This document shows, in pieces, positions 45,042-52,892 of a stretch of 64,000 nucleotides of DNA (its first letter is position 1; each line of letters begins with the position of its first letter). This DNA comes from Synergistaceae bacterium. GTDB taxonomy: Bacteria > Synergistota > Synergistia > Synergistales > Aminobacteriaceae. Location of the stretch: contig JAHDKT010000010.1 in NCBI GenBank assembly GCA_018436725.1, positions 1 to 64,000 of the forward strand. Reading direction: 5' to 3'. The position numbers were made by a program, and so were the translations under genes. The notes below the pieces were generated by a model that saw only the letters and a program-made list of their open reading frames with translations, had not been told where the DNA came from and ran no database searches.

Positions 45042-45050
45042 TGCTATAAT
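45042..45050 (+). promoter_or_regulatory. Extended -10 promoter for the Ig-like protein gene
   Basis: TGCTATAAT (45042-45050) is a perfect extended -10 element 46 bases before the chosen ATG at 45096. No good -35 is present at the normal distance, which extended -10 promoters tolerate. The 276-base gap to the divergent oxidoreductase shows nothing else clear. Confidence 0.5.
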
Positions 45051-45095
45051 TGGGACCGATACACTTATTCGAGCATAAGGACGGTGTGGACAAGA

Positions 45096-45920
45096 ATGCT
45101 ATCGAAAAGGTTCCTTCCGGCGTTTTTTATCCTCTGCGTGTTGCTGGTTGGCTGTGCGTTCGCGACTTCCTCGGAGCAGCCAAAGGACGAAGTGCTTCCC
45201 AATCCTCCGGGAGCGATCGGCGCTTCGAGTGTCTTGAATATTGCGGTCCAAGATGTCTCCATCGTCGATCCGGCGAACGCCGACGCTCCGCTGTACGCGG
45301 TTCTGCTCGCCGTCGGAGAAGAGAAGCAACTTGGTGTGGTCGTCTCCCCGGATAACGCGACCAACCCGCGTGTTACCTGGGCGTCGAGCAACGAGAGCGT
45401 CGTTCGGGTACATCAGACGGGACTTCTGGAGGCACGAGCGGAGGGAGACGCCCGGATAACCGCAACATCCCAGGAGAACGCGGGAATATCCGAATACTGC
45501 GACGTCTACGTCGCCAACGCTCCCGTCGCCGTTACCGAGGTAAAGATCGACAGATCGGAGATCGGTATTCTCAGCGGCTACACCGACGAACTTACTGCAA
45601 GCGTACTGCCTCCGCATGCGGATCTTCGACATATTTCATGGCATTCGAGCAATCCCGAAATAGTGGCAATCGATCCGACCATGAGAACGGGGAACCGCAC
45701 GCGCCTGTTGACTGCCGGGCTCTATAAAGGAACCGCGATAATATCCGCAGTTTCGAATTACGGCGGAACACGCGGTGGCGAGCGCAAATTTGCAACATGC
45801 ACAGTACGCCACTACGTCGAGGGCCCCCGTTCGACCGAGGGCGGTTGCAGCGCGGGAAGTACCTCCGGACTTCTCGCTCTTTTCCTTCTTGCGCCGCTCC
45901 TGCTCTTCCTGAAGAGATAA
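45096..45920 (+). CDS. Secreted Ig-like (BIG2) protein with Synergist-CTERM signal
   Basis: From ATG 45096 (a GTG 12 bases upstream is an alternative) the product is 274 residues. The N-terminus is a signal with a possible lipobox, L-L-V-G-C. Residues about 55-150 and 150-235 each resemble bacterial Ig-like group 2 repeats (V-T-W-A-S-S-N-E-S-V-V-R-V; I-S-W-H-S-S-N-P-E-I-V-A-I). The C-terminus is G-G-C-S-A-G followed by a hydrophobic stretch and L-K-R, the Synergist-CTERM sorting pattern. It should be surface-displayed. It precedes a subtilase with the same tail. Function unknown; adhesion or a structural role is typical. Confidence 0.82.
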   Translation: MLSKRFLPAFFILCVLLVGCAFATSSEQPKDEVLPNPPGAIGASSVLNIAVQDVSIVDPANADAPLYAVLLAVGEEKQLGVVVSPDNATNPRVTWASSNESVVRVHQTGLLEARAEGDARITATSQENAGISEYCDVYVANAPVAVTEVKIDRSEIGILSGYTDELTASVLPPHADLRHISWHSSNPEIVAIDPTMRTGNRTRLLTAGLYKGTAIISAVSNYGGTRGGERKFATCTVRHYVEGPRSTEGGCSAGSTSGLLALFLLAPLLLFLKR

Positions 45921-45931
45921 CCCGCTCCCCG

Positions 45932-45966
45932 AGGGCCTCCCCTTCACACGGGAGGCCCTTTTCTTA
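45932..45966 (+). terminator. Terminator after the Ig-like protein gene
   Basis: GGGCCTCCC (45933-45941) and GGGAGGCCC (45950-45958) form a 9-bp stem with an outer A-T pair and an 8-base loop, followed by TTTTCTT. It separates the Ig-like gene from the subtilase. Confidence 0.85.
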
Positions 45967-46015
45967 TACAATGGGGCGCGCACAGCCGAACATAATAGAG
46001 AGGAGTGAGCGCGTC

Positions 46016-47935
46016 ATGAGAAACGCATCGTTTTTTCCGCGATCAAGGTACATTCTCTTGTGCCTTTGGGTACTCTTTTTTATTTCTCCCGCGCATGCGG
46101 CTCCTGAAGGGGAGCGCGCACGATTTGTCCCGGGCGAGGTCATCGTCACCTACCGGGGGACAGGCGCGGAGGAAGCGCTGCATCTGAGGGCGTCTTCCGC
46201 CGAAGGCGGGAGCGCGCGCGTTTTCGGCGCGCTGTCCTCGGCGAGCGGCAACACCGTGGCCGTGCTCCGTATTCCGGGAAAGTCCACGGAAGAGCTGCTG
46301 GAGGAGTTCGCGGCCGATCCGAACGTGCTCGACGTCTCTCCGAACTATATTATCAGCCTACTGATGCGCACCCCGAACGATCCGCGTTTCTCCGAACAGT
46401 GGGGGCTGTACAACACGGGACAGAGCGGAGGTTCCGGAGGAGCGGACATCTCGGCTGCTCGCGCGTGGGACGTGCGGACGGACGCTCTCGCCGACAGGGT
46501 GATCGCCGTGCTCGACACGGGCATCGCGAAGAACCACGAGGATCTCCGCGCCAACTTGTGGTCCGGTCCCGGCGGAAGCCACGGATACGACTTCGTCCAA
46601 AACGACGACGATCCGGAGGACGACCACGGGCACGGGACGCACGTGGCGGGTATCATCGGCGCGGTCGGAAATAACGGAAGAGGCATCGCCGGAGTAGCGT
46701 GGAACGTGAAACTGATGGCGGTGAAGATGCTCGACGCCGACGGATACGGAACAAGCGCCCAGGAGCTTGCAGCCTACAACTGGGTGCTGGCCAGAAAGCA
46801 GGCGGGAGTGAACATCGTGGCGATCAACGCCTCCTTCGGGGATTCCAGCCCCGTGCAGGCGAACAAAAACGCGATAGAGACTCTTGGCCGAAACGGCATT
46901 CTCTTCATCGCCGCAGCCGGCAACGACGGACGGAACAGCGACAGTTCGCCGCTCTACCCCGCATCCTACGGTCTGGCGAACATCATCTCCGTGGCAGCTA
47001 CCGATAAAAACGACAGACTTACGAGCTACTCGAACTACGGGAGGAATACCGTCCACCTGGGCGCTCCGGGAGGGGACACAGGCGGAGGCGCCGGGGCCAT
47101 CCTCAGCACATGGACCAGCTATACGCCCGGCCCGGGCGACATCTTCTTCGACGACATGGAACAGGGAAAAGGGAACTGGATCACCTCCGCCGAAGGCTCC
47201 TCGCAGAATCTCTGGGACATCATCGACACGACCAGGTCCGGCGTACCGACGAAGGCATGGTCCGACAGCCCGGGGAGACATTACCCTCACAACCAGCGGA
47301 CATTTCTCCGATTGAACAGGGACATCAACCTCTCCGGCACATCCGGCGAGTCCATCATGTTCGGAATGCAGGTGCGACTCGACCTCGAAGCAGGCTCCGA
47401 TTTTCTGGTGCTCCAATTCTCTCCCGACGGAGGCGCCACGTGGCGCGACATGCATAGTTTCACCGGTGGCGGCGACAAGTGGAAAGCGTTCATCACGTCG
47501 GTCCCTCCTGCATTCAGGACAAGCCGCTTCCGATTCGGCTTCCGGTTTGAAAGCGACTCAAGCAACCTGATCTTCCGGTATGCAGGAGTGCAGATCGACG
47601 ACACCGGCATCGGGAGAGCGAACGCGTCCTCCTATAACCGCATCGCGGGCACGTCCATGGCGACGCCGTTCGTCACGGGGGCAACGGCGCTGGTGGCGTC
47701 CCACTTCCCGAACGGCAGCGCAGCCGCAATCCGATCCCGGCTTCTGAACAGCGTCGACAAGGTGGATGCGCTTTCCGACAAGCTCATCACAGGAGGAAGG
47801 CTGAACCTGTACAAGGCTCTTCAAACCGGTTCCGACATCGGCGACGACGGAACGAGCGGAGGATGCATGCTGTCGTCAACCCCCTTCTCTCTGGTGTTGC
47901 TCCTACCCCTGCTCGGTCTGACACGACGAAAGTAG
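46016..47935 (+). CDS. S8 family subtilisin-like serine protease with Synergist-CTERM signal
   Basis: The ATG at 46016, after GAGGAG, gives 639 residues. A signal peptide ends near A-H-A-A; a prodomain-like region follows (about 30-115), then the catalytic triad: Asp167 in V-L-D-T-G-I, His206 in H-G-H-G-T-H-V-A-G and Ser near 544 in A-G-T-S-M-A-T-P. About 150 residues (near 375-530) rich in F-D-D-M-E, W-S-D-S-P-G and beta-type sequence are inserted before the Ser motif, resembling a jelly-roll domain. The C-terminus is S-G-G-C then a hydrophobic run and T-R-R-K, the Synergist-CTERM tail. It is an exported protease, likely feeding peptides to the cell. Confidence 0.93.
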   Translation: MRNASFFPRSRYILLCLWVLFFISPAHAAPEGERARFVPGEVIVTYRGTGAEEALHLRASSAEGGSARVFGALSSASGNTVAVLRIPGKSTEELLEEFAADPNVLDVSPNYIISLLMRTPNDPRFSEQWGLYNTGQSGGSGGADISAARAWDVRTDALADRVIAVLDTGIAKNHEDLRANLWSGPGGSHGYDFVQNDDDPEDDHGHGTHVAGIIGAVGNNGRGIAGVAWNVKLMAVKMLDADGYGTSAQELAAYNWVLARKQAGVNIVAINASFGDSSPVQANKNAIETLGRNGILFIAAAGNDGRNSDSSPLYPASYGLANIISVAATDKNDRLTSYSNYGRNTVHLGAPGGDTGGGAGAILSTWTSYTPGPGDIFFDDMEQGKGNWITSAEGSSQNLWDIIDTTRSGVPTKAWSDSPGRHYPHNQRTFLRLNRDINLSGTSGESIMFGMQVRLDLEAGSDFLVLQFSPDGGATWRDMHSFTGGGDKWKAFITSVPPAFRTSRFRFGFRFESDSSNLIFRYAGVQIDDTGIGRANASSYNRIAGTSMATPFVTGATALVASHFPNGSAAAIRSRLLNSVDKVDALSDKLITGGRLNLYKALQTGSDIGDDGTSGGCMLSSTPFSLVLLLPLLGLTRRK

Positions 47936-47962
47936 CCGGAAACACACAGTCTCGAAACACGG

Positions 47963-48002
47963 AAGAAGGCGTCCCGCAAATCGGGGGACGCCTTCTTATT
48001 TT
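47963..48002. terminator. Bidirectional terminator between subtilase and PrcB-like gene
   Basis: AAGAAGGCGTCCC (47963-47975) and GGGACGCCTTCTT (47985-47997) form a 13-bp perfect stem with a 9-base loop, followed by ATTTTCG. It lies between two convergent genes. Confidence 0.88.
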
Positions 48003-48033
48003 CGCAGGCTGTACCTGTTTCGTAGTTTCCGGC

Positions 48034-48522
48034 TCAGTTGATCGATGTGAAGAGAACGGGTTTCGCGGACAGAGGGAACGATATCGCCTCCCAAGGGCTC
48101 GAAAGCGCGCTCGTCACGATGCTCTCCGGTCCCGGTTCGCACTCCCGAACTGTTACGGTTACTCGGTCGGACATTTCTATGACGGCTTCCACCCCGATCG
48201 AGTACCCTCCGCTGCTCTTCCTGCCCTGAAAAACAGCCGCCACCGCATGGGTCGAAAAATCCACTTCGGGGAGTGGCGGAAGAGGTTGGACGTTGCCGTT
48301 GATCTTGCTCCACAACGCCCTCCACTCGTCCTCGGACGAAAGCAGTATGAACGAACGCTCCTTCATTCCGCCGTAACTTCCGCCTGCTATCTTGCTGAAA
48401 GACAGCACCGCCCCGTCGTCGTCGGAGCACGACTCGCAGGCAAAAGCTTTTTCGCCGGCACTGGGGAAGAAATAAAAAAGAATGGAGCACGCAACAATAA
48501 TAAGAATACCTATCTTTTTCAT
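48034..48522 (-). CDS. PrcB-domain (protease complex subunit-like) exported protein
   Basis: The ATG at 48522 lies 7 bases after GGAGGGG and gives 162 residues. A signal peptide (M-K-K-I-G-I-L-I-I-V) is followed by a mature region with C-E-S-C near 34-37 and a C-terminal domain with H-A-V-A-A-V-F-Q-G-R-K-S-S-G-G-Y-S-I, the pattern of the PrcB C-terminal domain. In Treponema denticola PrcB is a lipoprotein needed for the subtilisin-like dentilisin. Here the gene is convergent with, and adjacent to, a subtilase, which suggests a similar partnership. The first Cys is not in a clear lipobox. Confidence 0.75.
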   Translation of the reverse strand: MKKIGILIIVACSILFYFFPSAGEKAFACESCSDDDGAVLSFSKIAGGSYGGMKERSFILLSSEDEWRALWSKINGNVQPLPPLPEVDFSTHAVAAVFQGRKSSGGYSIGVEAVIEMSDRVTVTVRECEPGPESIVTSALSSPWEAISFPLSAKPVLFTSIN

Positions 48523-48622
48523 ATACAACCCCTCCACATACAGAGATGTTTCTCTTGAGAAAGAATAACAGATCGCATCCTTTCTCCAATGGGTAAAAAA
48601 ACGGATTCGAGCAAAAACACTT

Positions 48623-50113
48623 CTATTCGCGCACCATCTGCTCGCGCAGCTTCCGTTTGAGCACCTTCCCGACGGCGGAGAGAGGAAGCTCCGTGACGAA
48701 CTTCACTTTTCTGGGGACTTTGAAGTGGGCCATCTTCTCCTTGCAGTAGACGGTTATGTCGCCGGCCTCCAGGACGGCTGCTTCATCCTTTATGACGAAG
48801 GCTACGGGTACTTCGCCGCTCACCGGGTTCGAAACGCCCACGACGACGGCCTCCTTCACGCCCGGGATTTCTTTGATGACCGTCTCCACTTCCTGGGGAT
48901 ACACGTTGAAGCCGCCCACGATGATCATGTCGGAAACTCTGTCGAGGATGGAGATGTACCCGTCCTCGTCAACCCTGACCATGTCGCCGGTGTCGATCCA
49001 TCCGTCGTGAAAGCGTTCGGCGCTGAGTTCCGCGTCTCGGAAGTAGCCGCGGGCCACCGACGGCCCCTTGAGCCAGAGCACGCCGTCCTGTCCCGGAAGA
49101 AGCGGCCGCCCGTCGTCCCCCCGGACCTCCACGGTGTAGCTCGGCAGCGCGGGGCCGACCGTTCCGGTCTTCCGGAGCGCATCGCTCGGATTGCACGAGA
49201 CCACAGGAGAGCACTCGGTAAGACCGTACCCCTCGTAGGTGATGACGCCGAGCTGGTCCCGGAAACGCTTCTCGAGCAAAGGGTCGAGTTTTCCGCCGCC
49301 CGTGAGGATGTAGCGCAGTTCCGGCGGAAGCGTCTCCCCCTTCGAAGCGGCGCCGAGGATGAAGGGGAGCATCGTGGGAACGGCTATCAGGATACCGGTT
49401 TCGGAGTCGCGCAGCCCTTCGAAGAGATTTTTCAGCGGCATGAAGCCGGGAAGCAGGGCCACGGGAAGTCCCCAGAGCAGCGGGAGCACGCCGCAGACAG
49501 TGTAGCCGAAGGAATGGAAGTTGGGCAGGACGTTCATCAGCACACGCCCTTTGTCGAAGCCTTCTATGGTTTCGTGGACTCCTTTGGTGTTGTCGTAGAG
49601 GTTTTCATGGGTCAGAGGCACGGCCTTCGGCGCGCCGGTCGTCCCCGAGGTGGCGAAGATCACCGCGATGTCGGGGTCCTGGTCGATTCTGTTCCTCCTC
49701 CCTGTGAACGCGGGGGGAACGCCGTCGGCGGAAGCAGCTACGACCGGTATTCCCGAGTTCCGTATGGCATCCTCCAGGGGCGCCATATCGTCGCCCACCA
49801 CCACCGCGAACGGATCAAGGTGATCGAGTATACGCAGGATCCACTCGACCCCGCCGCGCGGATTCAGAGGTACAAAACTCCCCCCCAGGCGCCAGGCGGC
49901 CATCGAGAGAAGGAGCACCAGGGGGCTGTTGGGGAGGAAGGCCGCGAGGCGGCTTCCCGGCTGGAATCCGGCGTCGCGAAGTATGGACGCGCACTCTCCG
50001 GTCTTCCGGTCGACCTCTTCCGCATCCCACCAGACTCCCTTCCACCAGAGCACACGCTGCGACGGATCTTCGGCAAAACGTTTCACAAGCACATCTTCAA
50101 GTCGAATGGACAA
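48623..50113 (-). CDS. AMP-forming acyl-CoA synthetase (fatty-acid--CoA ligase type)
   Basis: The 496-residue ANL-family enzyme has the P-loop T-S-G-T-T-G-A-P-K near 157, Y-E-G-Y-G-L-T-E-C-S-P near 297, D-T-G-D-M near 376, the hinge D-R-V-S-D-M-I-I-V-G-G near 391 and the C-terminal Lys in G-K-V-L-K-R-K. It activates a carboxylic acid as acyl-AMP and transfers it to CoA. It starts with ATG after GGAGGGG and is followed by the PrcB-like gene. The acyl substrate cannot be read from sequence; medium or long chain is likely. Confidence 0.9.
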   Translation of the reverse strand: MSIRLEDVLVKRFAEDPSQRVLWWKGVWWDAEEVDRKTGECASILRDAGFQPGSRLAAFLPNSPLVLLLSMAAWRLGGSFVPLNPRGGVEWILRILDHLDPFAVVVGDDMAPLEDAIRNSGIPVVAASADGVPPAFTGRRNRIDQDPDIAVIFATSGTTGAPKAVPLTHENLYDNTKGVHETIEGFDKGRVLMNVLPNFHSFGYTVCGVLPLLWGLPVALLPGFMPLKNLFEGLRDSETGILIAVPTMLPFILGAASKGETLPPELRYILTGGGKLDPLLEKRFRDQLGVITYEGYGLTECSPVVSCNPSDALRKTGTVGPALPSYTVEVRGDDGRPLLPGQDGVLWLKGPSVARGYFRDAELSAERFHDGWIDTGDMVRVDEDGYISILDRVSDMIIVGGFNVYPQEVETVIKEIPGVKEAVVVGVSNPVSGEVPVAFVIKDEAAVLEAGDITVYCKEKMAHFKVPRKVKFVTELPLSAVGKVLKRKLREQMVRE

Positions 50114-50200
50114 CGAAACCCCTCCTTCTGATCTGGGCGAAAACGCCTCCTCAAGTGCGGGAGACGCCTTCGAAATTGCTTCCGGGCATGTTCAGGCTTC

Positions 50201-51454
50201 TTATTTCTTCTTCGGTTTTGCCGGCGGCTTCGGCGGCATTTTCGCAGGCGGCCTGATCGAAATGGTACTATCCGTCTTCACGTACGCCGCGTACTTCTTA
50301 TGCACCTTGTCGAAATCATTTAAAAAATCAACCTTCATCTGGTCGAACGGAACGACGACGTAGCGCCCGAGCGGCGAGCGTCTGGGATTGTACAGCAGCG
50401 TCCCCGTCACGTTCTCGAAGGAAATGGTCTTCTCCTTCCCGTGCTCTCTCTTGACGACGTCGAGCGATACCATAAGGCCGATCAGCTTGAACAGCTCCTT
50501 CTGGGCGGAGATGAAGTTGCCGAGCGAGTAGATGACCAGGGTATCCTTCATCATCTGAACGGGCTGCACCACGTGGGGGTGATGCCCGACGACGAGATTC
50601 ACTCCGAGCGATGCAAGATGCTCCGCGATCGACTTCTGCTGCGCGCCGGGCGTGAAGACGTACTCGCTCCCCCAGTGCATGGAGACGATGACGACGTCGG
50701 CCTTCGCCTCCCTCGCCCGTTTCACGTCCGCCTCGACAGCATCCTTGTCGTAGACGGCAAGGTAGTACTCCTTTCCCTTGGGGGCCCGTAGACCGTTCGT
50801 CAGCGTGGTGTACGCGAGGAAGGCGCAGGAGATGCCGTTCACTTCGAGGAGCCTCGGCGTTTCTCTGTCCTCCTCCGACGCGTAGCTTCCGGCCGTCAGC
50901 ACATCTTTCCGGTCTGCCCAGTACTCCAGCGACGCGAGCACCGCCTTCTCCCCCCTGTCGAGAGTGTGGTTGTTCGCCAGGGAGACGAGGTTGAACCCGG
51001 TGTCTACCATCGCATCCCCCACCTCCTGAGGAGAGTTGAAACAGGGATAGGTGGAGAGACCGAGCGCAACGCCGCCGAGGATCGTCTCCTGGTTGTAGAA
51101 GGCCACGTCGTGCGCGCGCACCCGCTCTTTCACAAGGCGGAACATAGGGCGGAAATCGAACTCGTTGCCCTTCCCCTTCCGTGCGGCCTCGTACACCCCC
51201 TTATGAATCAGCGCGTCGCCTACTGCGACGAAAGAGAAGCGGGAAATCTTCTCCTTCCCGCCGCCATCCTCCGCAGGAAGCTCGACGGGCAAACGGCCGG
51301 AAGCGACGGCCAACTGTGCGCAGCAGAGGACACAGGAAAGAATAACGAGGCAGACGAAGAAAAACACACCAGAAGGCACTAAAAAAATCCCGCGCCGTCT
51401 CTTTCTCAGGGCGGGGGGAAAACACACATCGGCCACGCACACCACCTCCGGCAC
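50201..51454 (-). CDS. CapA family (PGA_cap-like) metallophosphatase-fold protein
   Basis: This frame opens with GTG and encodes 417 residues. A membrane anchor at about 22-45 is followed by a CapA domain: F-V-A-V-G-D-A-L-I-H near 75, Y-N-Q-E-T near 118, S-L-A-N-N-H-T-L-D near 156, M-H-W-G-S-E-Y near 258 and V-G-H-H-P-H-V near 285. CapA-type proteins occur in poly-gamma-glutamate or capsule synthesis, but many act elsewhere. No capBC genes are near. The tail after about 400 is a P-P-A-K and Lys-rich low-complexity stretch. It diverges from the LIV binding protein. Confidence 0.88.
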   Translation of the reverse strand: MPEVVCVADVCFPPALRKRRRGIFLVPSGVFFFVCLVILSCVLCCAQLAVASGRLPVELPAEDGGGKEKISRFSFVAVGDALIHKGVYEAARKGKGNEFDFRPMFRLVKERVRAHDVAFYNQETILGGVALGLSTYPCFNSPQEVGDAMVDTGFNLVSLANNHTLDRGEKAVLASLEYWADRKDVLTAGSYASEEDRETPRLLEVNGISCAFLAYTTLTNGLRAPKGKEYYLAVYDKDAVEADVKRAREAKADVVIVSMHWGSEYVFTPGAQQKSIAEHLASLGVNLVVGHHPHVVQPVQMMKDTLVIYSLGNFISAQKELFKLIGLMVSLDVVKREHGKEKTISFENVTGTLLYNPRRSPLGRYVVVPFDQMKVDFLNDFDKVHKKYAAYVKTDSTISIRPPAKMPPKPPAKPKKK

Positions 51455-51526
51455 ATACTCTCTATGATTATACCCTCCAGGGCGTATAAAAAGGCTTTCT
51501 CTCCCCCCGGAAGACCAACTTATCCA

Positions 51527-51581
51527 TTGACAAAGAGAGGCTCAGAGATTAGCATATCGCATATCGGATACTATATCGGAT
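51527..51581 (+). promoter_or_regulatory. Promoter and operator shared with the distant gntR gene
   Basis: TTGACA (51527-51532), 17 bases, then TAGCAT (51550-51555) make a promoter for the LIV binding protein. The element at 51559-51581 starts GCATATCGGATACTATATC and matches 31031-31053 at 22 of 23 positions. Its distance from the TTGACA (32 bases, start to start) is the same at both loci. The GntR protein at 31083-31745 is therefore the likely regulator here too. Confidence 0.75.
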
Positions 51582-51639
51582 CGGTTATGCGGGTCCGTTT
51601 TGTCGCATAGCCGCAAAAAATCTCGGAGGTGAGGGGTTC

Positions 51640-52791
51640 ATGAAGAAGGCAACATGGATTCTCGCGGTGCTTCTGGCGGCAGCCCTGGGAAGCTGCGCAT
51701 ACGCGGAGGATGTCATCAAGGTCGGCTATCTCGCCGGAATCACAGGCGACTTCGCGGCGTACGGCCAGCCGGAAGTGAACGCGGTCAAGCTCGCGGCGGA
51801 CGAGATCAACGCGAAGGGCGGCGTACTGGGCAAGAAGATCGAGCTGATCGTCTACGACTACAAGTCACGGGCCGAAGACGCGGTGAACGCGGCCAGAAGA
51901 CTGATCGACCACGACAAGGTTGTGGCGATTCTCGGTTCCGCCTCCAGCGGCGCCAATATCGCGACCGCTCCGCTCGTTACCCGCGCCGGCATTCCGCAGA
52001 TCGGCACGCTGTCCACCAACCCTCTCGTCACTGTCGACGAAAGCGGCAACGTGCGCCCGTTCATGTTCCGCATCTGCTTCATCGACCCCTATCAGGGACG
52101 GCTTATCGGCTACTTCGCCGCCAAGGAGCTGGGCAAGAAGAAGGCCGCGATCCTGTACGACGTGGGCAGCGACTACTCCCACGGACTGCGGGAACACTTC
52201 ATCAGCAGCTACGAGGAGTTCGGCGGCACGGTTGTGGCGGAGCACGCGTTCCGCGGCGGTCAGGACGTCGATTTCCGCGCGCAGCTCACCCTGATCAAAC
52301 AGACGGACGCCGAGATACTGGTGCTTCCGAATATCGGCAAGGATCTCGCCCTTCCGATCAAGCAGGCGAGAGAGCTTGGCATGGAAGACATCATCTTCAT
52401 CGGCGGCGACGGTTACGGCGAATTCATGATCGAAATCGCCGGGAAGGCCCTTGAGGGGTCGTACTGGATGTACCACCTCGCCAGACAGGATCCGGCGATG
52501 AAGCCCTTCTTCGACGCATACAGGGAGAAGTACAACGACGAGTGCCAGGAGTTCGCTATCGCCGTTCTCGCCTACGACAGCCTCTACTGGCTTGCCGACG
52601 CGATCGAGCGCGCCGGAAGCGCCGACCCCAAGGCCATCCGCGATGCGCTTGAGGCGACGAAGGATCTCAAGCTCCATCACGCGACGCTGACGATGGACCC
52701 GAAGACCCACAACCCCGTGGACAAGGACGCCGTGGTCCTCACGGTGCAGGACGGAAAGAGCGTTTTCTACAAGAAGATCAAGCCGGAATAG
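51640..52791 (+). CDS. Branched-chain amino acid-type ABC transporter substrate-binding protein (lone)
   Basis: The 383-residue protein has a signal peptide ending near A-Y-A and the LIV-binding fold: G-Y-L-A-G-I-T-G-D-F-A-A-Y-G near the mature start, K-L-A-A-D-E-I-N-A-K-G-G-V-L-G near 53, and I-L-G-S-A-S-S-G near 95. CGGAGGTGAGGGG precedes the ATG. Such proteins bind leucine-type amino acids, amides or other small acids for a LivHMGF permease. No permease or ATPase gene is adjacent; a terminator follows. Sharing an operator with the gntR locus suggests a ligand related to that pathway. Confidence 0.92.
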   Translation: MKKATWILAVLLAAALGSCAYAEDVIKVGYLAGITGDFAAYGQPEVNAVKLAADEINAKGGVLGKKIELIVYDYKSRAEDAVNAARRLIDHDKVVAILGSASSGANIATAPLVTRAGIPQIGTLSTNPLVTVDESGNVRPFMFRICFIDPYQGRLIGYFAAKELGKKKAAILYDVGSDYSHGLREHFISSYEEFGGTVVAEHAFRGGQDVDFRAQLTLIKQTDAEILVLPNIGKDLALPIKQARELGMEDIIFIGGDGYGEFMIEIAGKALEGSYWMYHLARQDPAMKPFFDAYREKYNDECQEFAIAVLAYDSLYWLADAIERAGSADPKAIRDALEATKDLKLHHATLTMDPKTHNPVDKDAVVLTVQDGKSVFYKKIKPE

Positions 52792-52815
52792 ACGCCATCC
52801 GGCGCCGACCGAAGA

Positions 52816-52860
52816 ACGAGAAGAGGGGAGAGCCGATACCGGGCTCTCCCCTCTTCTCGT
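52816..52860. terminator. Bidirectional terminator between LIV binding protein and pepV genes
   Basis: A 19-bp perfect stem: 52816-52834 (beginning ACGAGAAGAGG) pairs with 52842-52860 (ending CTCTTCTCGT), with a 7-base loop. It lies between two convergent genes, 24 bases after the upstream stop. Confidence 0.92.
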
Positions 52861-52892
52861 TCATGCTCCGGCCTTCTGAGCGAGGCCGAAAG

